The notes under the pieces: generated by a model
What the model saw: the letters and a program-made list of their open reading frames with translations, nothing else
Told to the model about the DNA's origin: nothing
Database searches by the model: none
Source of the DNA: an uncultured Bacilli bacterium
GTDB taxonomy: Bacteria > Bacillota_I > Bacilli_A > RF39 > UBA660
Length of the DNA: 64,000 nucleotides
Assembly: GCA_934183155.1 (NCBI GenBank)
Contig: CAKPSB010000005.1
Coordinates: forward strand, 1 to 64,000
Reading direction: 5' to 3'
Position numbers and translations under genes: made by a program
Shown: piece by piece, positions 58,199-64,000 of the stretch
How positions within the stretch are numbered: position 1 is the first letter of the stretch
How the letters are laid out: the number at the start of each line of letters is the position of its first letter

Positions 58199-59389
58199 AT
58201 GGCAAAAGAAAAATTTGACCGTTCAAAACCACATGTTAATATTGGTACTATTGGACACGTTGACCATGGTAAAACAACATTAACTGCGGCTATTACAAAA
58301 TATTTATCAGATCAAAATCCAAAATGGGCTCAATTCGAAGCATATGCTGACATTGATAAAGCTCCAGAAGAAAGAGAACGTGGTATAACTATTAATACTG
58401 CTCATATCGAATATGAAACAGCTAATAGACACTATGCACACGTTGACTGTCCAGGACATGCTGATTATGTTAAAAACATGATCACTGGTGCTGCTCAAAT
58501 GGATGGTGCTATCTTAGTTATTGCTGCTACAGATGGACCTATGGCTCAAACTCGTGAGCACATCTTATTATCACGTCAAGTAGGAGTACCTCGTATGGTT
58601 GTATTCTTAAATAAATGTGATATGGTTGATGATGAAGAATTATTAGACTTAGTTGAAATGGAAGTTCGTGAATTATTAACTGAATATGGTTATGATGGCG
58701 ATAATACTCCAATCATCAGAGGTTCTGCATTAAAAGCTCTTGAAGGAGATGCAGCTTACGAAGCTAAAATTGGTGAATTAATGGATGCCGTTGATTCTTG
58801 GATTGAAACTCCAACTCGTGATAACGATAAACCATTCTTAATGCCAGTTGAAGATGTATTCACTATTACAGGTCGTGGTACAGTTGTTACTGGACGTGTT
58901 GAACGTGGTGAATTAAAACTTAACGAAGAAGTTGAAATTGTTGGTTTAAAACCTACTAAGAAAACTGTTGTTACTGGAATTGAAATGTTCCGTAAACAAT
59001 TAGACTTTACTGAAGCAGGAGATAACACAGGTTTATTACTTCGTGGTGTTAACCGTGATGAAGTTGAACGTGGTCAAGTTATTGCTAAACCAGGATCAGT
59101 TACTCCACATACTAAGTTTAAAGCTCAAGTTTATGTACTTAGTAAAGAAGAAGGTGGAAGACATACTCCATTCTTCAGTAACTATCGTCCACAATTCTAC
59201 TTCCGTACAACTGATGTTACTGGTGTTATTGAATTACCTGAAGGTGTTGAAATGGTAATGCCAGGTGATAACGTTGAAATGACAGTAGAATTAATTGCAC
59301 CAATCGCTATTGAAAATGGTACTAAATTCTCTATCCGTGAGGGTGGTAGAACAGTTGGTGCTGGTAACGTTTCAGAAGTTATTAAATAA
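58199..59389 (+). CDS. tuf: Elongation factor Tu
   Basis: A 396-residue EF-Tu: GTIGHVDHGKTTLTAAIT, DCPGHADYVKNMITGAAQMD, NKCDMVDD, domains 2 and 3 with GRGTVVTGRVERG and HTPFFSNYRPQFYFRTTDVTG. It delivers aminoacyl-tRNA to the ribosome. Codon use is visibly more C-ended (TTC, AAC, CGT) than in neighbours, as expected for a highly expressed gene. Followed by a strong terminator. Confidence 0.98.
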   Translation: MAKEKFDRSKPHVNIGTIGHVDHGKTTLTAAITKYLSDQNPKWAQFEAYADIDKAPEERERGITINTAHIEYETANRHYAHVDCPGHADYVKNMITGAAQMDGAILVIAATDGPMAQTREHILLSRQVGVPRMVVFLNKCDMVDDEELLDLVEMEVRELLTEYGYDGDNTPIIRGSALKALEGDAAYEAKIGELMDAVDSWIETPTRDNDKPFLMPVEDVFTITGRGTVVTGRVERGELKLNEEVEIVGLKPTKKTVVTGIEMFRKQLDFTEAGDNTGLLLRGVNRDEVERGQVIAKPGSVTPHTKFKAQVYVLSKEEGGRHTPFFSNYRPQFYFRTTDVTGVIELPEGVEMVMPGDNVEMTVELIAPIAIENGTKFSIREGGRTVGAGNVSEVIK

Positions 59390-59393
59390 TTTT

Positions 59394-59421
59394 AAACTAG
59401 AGAGTGTTCTCTAGTTTTTTT
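59394..59421 (+). terminator. Terminator of tuf
   Basis: A perfect 10-bp stem AAACTAGAGA/TCTCTAGTTT with a 4-base loop, then T-run. Confidence 0.92.
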
Positions 59422-59467
59422 GTTTTATGTAATATTATCTGTCGGTTATATTTTTTCCTTTAGTTCA

Positions 59468-59496
59468 TTGACTTTTATTTTAAAAAACAATATAAT
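59468..59496 (+). promoter_or_regulatory. Promoter of hisS-aspS
   Basis: TTGACT (59468-59473), 17 bp, TATAAT (59491-59496), 26 bases before the hisS ATG. No T-box is present. Confidence 0.8.
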
Positions 59497-59521
59497 TTTA
59501 ATTAGTGTTAGGAGTGAGAAC

Positions 59522-60802
59522 ATGTTACAAAAGCCAAAAGGTACATATGATATATATGGTGATAAGTCTTTAGAAAGATTATATTTTAAAAAATTAGTAG
59601 AAGCTTTAATGGATAAGTATAATGCTAAATACTTTGAAACTCCTGTTTTTGAATCTAGTGAACTTTTTCATCGTGGAGTGGGGGAAACAAGTGATATTGT
59701 TAGTAAAGAAACTTATGATTTTAAAGATCGAGGCGATAGAAATTTGACTTTAAGGCCTGAGGGTACAGCAGGTATAGCTAGGTGTTTTATTGAAAATAAA
59801 TTATATGCTGATGCTTTACCTTTAAAAGCTTGGTATATGGGACCTATGTTCAGATATGAAAGACCACAGGCTGGAAGATATAGACAATTTTATCAATTTG
59901 GTTTTGAGGCGTTTGGTACGTATGATCCTATGATGGATGCTGAGGTTATAAGCATTGTTACTAATTTATTTAAACTTTTAGGACTAAAAGGAGTATGTGT
60001 TAATATAAATACTTTAGGTGATAGTGAATCTAGAAATAATTATCGTCAAGCGTTAGTTGATTATTTTAAACCATATTTAAATGATTTGTGTGATGATTGT
60101 CAGAAGAGGTATGAAAAAAATCCTTTACGTATTTTAGATTGTAAAATAGATGGTGAAAAAACGATTATGCAAGGTGCTCCTAAAATTGTTGATTATTTAA
60201 ATGAAGAAAGTAAGATTCATTTTGAAAAAGTTAAAGATTATTTAGATGCTATGAATATTGAATATAAAGTTAATCCTAATATTGTTAGAGGATTAGATTA
60301 TTATACTCATACGGTTTTTGAGGTGGTTGCTTCTATAAAAGATTTTGGTTCACAAAATGTTTTAGCAGGTGGCGGTAGATATAATAATTTAGTTGAAAAT
60401 ATTGGTGGTCCATCTATTCCTGGCGTTGGTTTTGCTGTTGGTTTGGAAAGATTATTTTTAGCTTTGGAGGCTGAGGGTATTGATATTAAACAGGTATGTT
60501 GTCCAGATGTTTATATTTTTGCCGCTTCTTTTGAACAAAAACCATATGTTTTGTCATTAGCAAATAATTTAAGAATGGCTGGATTTAATGTTGAGGTTGA
60601 TTATGATAGTAAGAATTTTAAAAATAATTTTAAAAGAGCTGATAAATTAAATGCTAAATTTATAATTATTATTGGTGAAGAGGAAGTAAACACTAAATTG
60701 CTTACATTAAAAGATAATAAAACTAAAGAAGAGTATAAGGTAGAACTTGATAAAATTGTTGAATTTTTAGATGAAAAAATGGGTGATGAACATGAAAATT
60801 AA
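59522..60802 (+). CDS. hisS: Histidyl-tRNA synthetase
   Basis: A 426-residue class II synthetase: KPKGTYDIYGD, TLRPEGTAGIAR, MFRYERPQAGRYRQFYQFG (motif 2), RGLDYYTHTVFEV, AGGGRYNNL and GVGFAVGLERL (motif 3), then an anticodon domain. ATG 59522 follows TTAGGAGTGAG; the open frame to 59420 covers the promoter. Its end overlaps aspS by 11 bp. Confidence 0.95.
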   Translation: MLQKPKGTYDIYGDKSLERLYFKKLVEALMDKYNAKYFETPVFESSELFHRGVGETSDIVSKETYDFKDRGDRNLTLRPEGTAGIARCFIENKLYADALPLKAWYMGPMFRYERPQAGRYRQFYQFGFEAFGTYDPMMDAEVISIVTNLFKLLGLKGVCVNINTLGDSESRNNYRQALVDYFKPYLNDLCDDCQKRYEKNPLRILDCKIDGEKTIMQGAPKIVDYLNEESKIHFEKVKDYLDAMNIEYKVNPNIVRGLDYYTHTVFEVVASIKDFGSQNVLAGGGRYNNLVENIGGPSIPGVGFAVGLERLFLALEAEGIDIKQVCCPDVYIFAASFEQKPYVLSLANNLRMAGFNVEVDYDSKNFKNNFKRADKLNAKFIIIIGEEEVNTKLLTLKDNKTKEEYKVELDKIVEFLDEKMGDEHEN

Positions 60803-62516
60803 TAATGCGAGTATTGATGAAAAGAAAGTTGGTCAGATAGTTAAACTTGATGGCTGGGTTAATAAAAAGAGAGATTTAGGTGGATTAATTTTTATTGATT
60901 TAAGAGATAGAAGTGGTATAATTCAATTAACTGTTAATCCTGATTGTAATGATTATGAAATAGCTTCTAATTTGAAAAATGAGTTTGTTATTGAGGTGGA
61001 AGGTAAAGTAGTTTTACGTAAAGAGACTAATAAAAATTTAAAAACTGGCGAGGTTGAAGTTATTGTTAATAGTATTAATGTTTTAAATAAATCTTTGGAT
61101 TTACCTTTTGATTTAAATAATGTTACGGCTTTAGAGGATACTAGATTAAAATATCGTTATTTGGATTTAAGAAGAGAAGAACTTAAAAATAATTTAATGG
61201 TTAAACATAATATTATGAGGTTTACTAGAGAATATTTAAACTCTTTAGATTTTATGGAAATAGAAACGCCTATTTTGTGTAAATCTACGCCTGAAGGTGC
61301 TAGAGATTATTTAGTTCCTTCAAGAGTTAATAAAGGTTCATTTTATGCTTTACCTCAATCACCACAGCTTTATAAACAATTATTAATGATGAGTGGTATG
61401 GAAAAATATTATCAAATTGCTAGATGTTTTAGAGATGAAGATTTAAGAGCTGATAGGCAGCCAGAATTTACTCAAATTGATATGGAAATGAGTTTTATTA
61501 ATGAAAATGATATTATAAGTGTTACAGAAGGATTATTAAAAAAAATATTTAAAGAAATTAAAAATATTGATATAAAAACGCCTATTGACCGTATGACTTA
61601 TGACAGGGCTATTAATTTATATGGTAGTGATAAACCTGATTTAAGATTTGAAAATACTATAAATGATATTACTGAAATATTTAAAAATAGTGAATTTAGT
61701 TTATTTAATACTATTATTGCGGAAGGCGGTATTATTAATGCTTTGGTATTTAATGCGGCTGATGTTTATTCTAGAAAAGATATTGATAAACTAACTGATT
61801 ATGTTAAAACTTACGGAGCTAAGGCTTTAGCTTTCTTAAAATATAATGGTGAATTTACGGGCAGTATTAGTAAATTCATAACTAGTGAAATAGGTAATAA
61901 ATTATCTAAAACATTAAATTTAAAGGAAAATGATTTAATTTTAATAATTGCTGGCGATAGAAAAATGGTTAAGACATCGCTTGGAGCATTGAGATTAAAA
62001 GTAGCAAAAGATTTAAATTTAATTGATAAAAATAAATTTGCTTTTACATGGGTAACAGATTTTCCAATGTTTGAATATAGTGAAGAAGAGGGGAGATATA
62101 TAGCTTGTCATCATCCTTTTACACAGCCGCAAGATGTAGATGCGCTGGATGATAAAGAACATGCTTTAGCTAAGGCTTATGATATTGTTTTGAATGGCTA
62201 TGAAGTTGGTGGTGGAAGTTTGAGAATTCACGATCCTGAGGTAGAAGAGATTGTTTTAGAAAAATTAGGTTTTTCTAAGGAGCAAGCAGAGGAACAATTT
62301 GGCTTTTTACTAACGGCTTTAAAATATGGTTGTCCACCTCATGGAGGTCTTGCTTTAGGACTTGAAAGACTTACGATGATTTTATGTGGTACAGAAAATA
62401 TTCGTGATGTGATTGCTTTTCCTAAAACGACTAGTGCTTCTTGCTTAATGACTCAGGCGCCAAATAAGGTTTCTCAAAAACAATTGGATGAGCTTAATAT
62501 AAAATTAAAAGATTAA
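60792..62516 (+). CDS. aspS: Aspartyl-tRNA synthetase
   Basis: A 574-residue bacterial-type AspRS. An N-terminal OB domain (VKLDGWVNKKRDLGGLIFIDLRDRSG) is followed by the catalytic core with RFTREY, PSRVNKGSFYALPQSPQLYKQLLMMSG, CFRDEDLRADRQPEFTQID (motif 2), a GAD insertion, and GLALGLERL (motif 3). ATG 60792 after GGGTGATGAA inside the hisS end is chosen over ATG 60771. hisS-aspS is a common pair in Firmicutes. Confidence 0.94.
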   Translation: MKINNASIDEKKVGQIVKLDGWVNKKRDLGGLIFIDLRDRSGIIQLTVNPDCNDYEIASNLKNEFVIEVEGKVVLRKETNKNLKTGEVEVIVNSINVLNKSLDLPFDLNNVTALEDTRLKYRYLDLRREELKNNLMVKHNIMRFTREYLNSLDFMEIETPILCKSTPEGARDYLVPSRVNKGSFYALPQSPQLYKQLLMMSGMEKYYQIARCFRDEDLRADRQPEFTQIDMEMSFINENDIISVTEGLLKKIFKEIKNIDIKTPIDRMTYDRAINLYGSDKPDLRFENTINDITEIFKNSEFSLFNTIIAEGGIINALVFNAADVYSRKDIDKLTDYVKTYGAKALAFLKYNGEFTGSISKFITSEIGNKLSKTLNLKENDLILIIAGDRKMVKTSLGALRLKVAKDLNLIDKNKFAFTWVTDFPMFEYSEEEGRYIACHHPFTQPQDVDALDDKEHALAKAYDIVLNGYEVGGGSLRIHDPEVEEIVLEKLGFSKEQAEEQFGFLLTALKYGCPPHGGLALGLERLTMILCGTENIRDVIAFPKTTSASCLMTQAPNKVSQKQLDELNIKLKD

Positions 62517-62545
62517 AATTTAATTTTATATATTGGAGGTATAAT

Positions 62546-63499
62546 ATGGAAATAAATGAAAAAGAAATACTTGAATCTTTAAAAGAAAAATTATGTGTTC
62601 AAGAAAATGTTTTAAAAGCATTAATTTGGACACTTAAAAAAAATTACTATGGTAGTTTATCACAAAATATTTTACTTTTAGGCCCACAAGGTACTGGAAA
62701 AACAACTTTAGTTAAAGAAACTTTAAATGCTTTGCAGATACCTTATGGTGAGGTTTATGATATGTTTGGTGATGAGACAAATATAGCGTTGTTTATTAAA
62801 GGCCTTATTCAGATTGCTAATAATAATCAAGACGGTAAGTTTGAAGGAGCATTATTGATTCATGATATGGAAAATTGCTTTTTACATGATGGATTTTCGT
62901 CATTTAGTTCCATTGTTAATGCTGGTACATTTTTATTTCAAGATGAGCAAATGTTTGATATTTCAAAAATAACTTTTATTGGAGAGGTAAATACTAATTC
63001 TTTAGAAGAAATTTTTCCAAAGGCAAATGACTTTGAGAAAGATTTTGAAAATGGTTATTTTGTTTCACCTATTTTACAAATGGTTAAAGAAATAACAACT
63101 GATGAAAATGTTGTCGTAAAAGATGAAAATGGTAATACTATTACTAGTCCTTATCTTTATAGATATATTGTTCAAAAGTTGAAACAACAATTTTTGTCTC
63201 CTAATTGTACTAAGACTTTTGGTAGACAAATATTTATGGATAATATGACATTTGACGATACAATAAAAGCGGTTAATTCACCAGTATCTATTTTAAATGA
63301 ATATCGTGATGATTTAATGGATGAGTATATTAATTCTGAAGAATTTGTAAAAAAAGTTGCTAATGAAGTTATTGAAAGTGGAATGATGCTTCATTCATTG
63401 GCTGGAGCTATTGAGGATGTTGCTATAAATGATTATAAGCATAAGGTAAAAGTATTTAAGAAAAATTCTTTATTAAAACCAACTAATGAAAGAATATAA
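62546..63499 (+). CDS. AAA-type ATPase, ClpX/Clp-like but unassigned
   Basis: 317 residues. Walker A is LLGPQGTGKTTLV (about 44-56). The expected Walker B reads ALLIHDMENCF (about 105-115), with Asp-Met-Glu instead of Asp-Glu. A sensor-like strand ITFIGEVNT follows. The C-terminal half resembles a lid/substrate region with long helices. No zinc finger, protease-docking loop or DNA motif is seen. It may be an MoxR/ClpX-like remodeller. Lies between aspS and a ttcA-like gene. Confidence 0.65.
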   Translation: MEINEKEILESLKEKLCVQENVLKALIWTLKKNYYGSLSQNILLLGPQGTGKTTLVKETLNALQIPYGEVYDMFGDETNIALFIKGLIQIANNNQDGKFEGALLIHDMENCFLHDGFSSFSSIVNAGTFLFQDEQMFDISKITFIGEVNTNSLEEIFPKANDFEKDFENGYFVSPILQMVKEITTDENVVVKDENGNTITSPYLYRYIVQKLKQQFLSPNCTKTFGRQIFMDNMTFDDTIKAVNSPVSILNEYRDDLMDEYINSEEFVKKVANEVIESGMMLHSLAGAIEDVAINDYKHKVKVFKKNSLLKPTNERI

Positions 63500-63500
63500 A

Positions 63501-64000
63501 ATGGAAAAAGATGTATTAATAAAACGTAGTATTATTAAAAAGTTTAGACCACAAATATGGCATAAATTTGTAAAAGCAATTAATGATTATGAATTGATTG
63601 GGCCAAATGACAAAATTGCTGTATGTATTAGTGGTGGAAAAGATTCGTTTTTACTTGCTTTGTGTTTAGATGAACTAAAGAAACATGGTAATATACCGTT
63701 TGAATTAAAATTTATAATTATGAATCCTGGCTATACGGAAGAAACATTAATTAAAATAAAAAATAATTTAGAGTTATTTAAAATACAGGCGACTATATTT
63801 GAAAGTCCTATTTTTAAAATTGTAAAAGATGAAAAAAATCCTTGTTTTTTATGTGCTAAAATGCGTCGTGGTTATTTATATGATTGTGCTAAAAAACTTG
63901 GATGTAATAAAATAGCTTTGGGACATCATTTTAATGATGCTATTGAAACAATTTTGTTAAATATGATTTATAATGGTAAATATGCTGGAATGCTTCCAAA
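63501..64000 (+). CDS. ttcA: PP-loop ATPase, TtcA-like tRNA thiolase (partial, cut by window end)
   Basis: The first 166 residues of a PP-loop enzyme. SGGKDSFLLAL (about 40-50) is the ATP pyrophosphatase loop; NPCFLCAKMRRGYLY (about 113-127) supplies the CxxC pair; KIALGHHFNDAIETILLN follows. This pattern matches the TtcA/TtuA group that thiolates tRNA. The 3' part lies outside the window. Starts one base after the AAA gene ends. Confidence 0.82.
   Translation, partial: MEKDVLIKRSIIKKFRPQIWHKFVKAINDYELIGPNDKIAVCISGGKDSFLLALCLDELKKHGNIPFELKFIIMNPGYTEETLIKIKNNLELFKIQATIFESPIFKIVKDEKNPCFLCAKMRRGYLYDCAKKLGCNKIALGHHFNDAIETILLNMIYNGKYAGMLP

Noticed and set aside
1..64000. Mycoplasma/Spiroplasma code (TGA as Trp)
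   Set aside because: Several clear genes end in TGA and conserved Trp residues in IleRS, Xfp and GlyRS are TGG.
1..64000. CRISPR array
   Set aside because: No set of regularly spaced direct repeats was found; the only repeats are the 15-bp pair and an 11-bp tandem duplicate.

Overview
The window comes from a very AT-rich, low-GC Gram-positive bacterium of the Bacilli type. Genes end with TGA as well as TAA/TAG and tryptophan is TGG, so the genetic code is standard and not that of Mycoplasma. Promoters are vegetative sigma-A type (TTGACA, 16-18 bp, TATAAT). T-box leaders, SepF/DivIVA, LexA and the spoIVFA-spoIVFB-rplU-prp-rpmA gene order all point to Bacilli. The many sporulation genes (sigK with a pro-sequence, spoIIIAH, gerE, gerM, spoIVFA, spoIVFB) suggest an endospore former or a recent descendant of one. 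Phosphoketolase plus acetate kinase suggests a fermentative, probably gut-associated, organism. I cannot name a genus from sequence alone.

Layout. 0-5 kb: a prepilin-like gene, a frameshifted gene before tcdA, glyS and an MgtC-type membrane protein. 5-13 kb: sepF-divIVA, then a T-box leader that precedes an alpha/beta hydrolase, a membrane-anchored Mur ligase, ddl and ileS. 12.7-17 kb: sigK and a tail-anchored protein on the minus strand, then ftsY-ylxM and a HerA-like ATPase. 17-24 kb: tRNA-Arg, ackA, a threonine T-box, thrS, an ADP-ribosylglycohydrolase and a lysS carrying a C-terminal tRNA-binding domain. 24-32 kb: prepilin, spoIIIAH, gerE, gerM, phosphoketolase, dapA, murF, spoIVFA/FB. 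32-42 kb: rplU-prp-rpmA, nusB-xseA-xseB joined to two prepilin-like genes, lexA with a divergent SOS-controlled microprotein, yneF, tgt, rpoZ. 42-44.6 kb: a small RNA and recG.

44.6-50.1 kb is an accessory island. It holds a second small-RNA candidate, the C-terminal stump of a type I restriction HsdR, a 1,199-residue protein ending in a PD-(D/E)XK-like nuclease, small OB-fold-like and HTH genes on the opposite strand, and a broken tyrosine-integrase tail. Two 15-bp direct repeats about 5 kb apart lie near its edges. It is followed by a complete CsoR-controlled copper operon (50.1-54.75 kb). The window then returns to core genes: rpsL-rpsG-fusA, tuf, hisS-aspS, an AAA-type ATPase and a ttcA-like gene cut by the window end.

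Most notable: (1) the 1,199-residue nuclease-tailed protein as an unrecognised defence candidate; (2) a 47-residue membrane protein whose promoter contains a LexA box and which diverges from lexA; (3) two intergenic small RNAs with complementary C-rich and G-rich segments; (4) a T-box placed over cell-wall genes; (5) conserved parts of the late mother-cell sporulation cascade, including a textbook sigma-K promoter in front of gerE.
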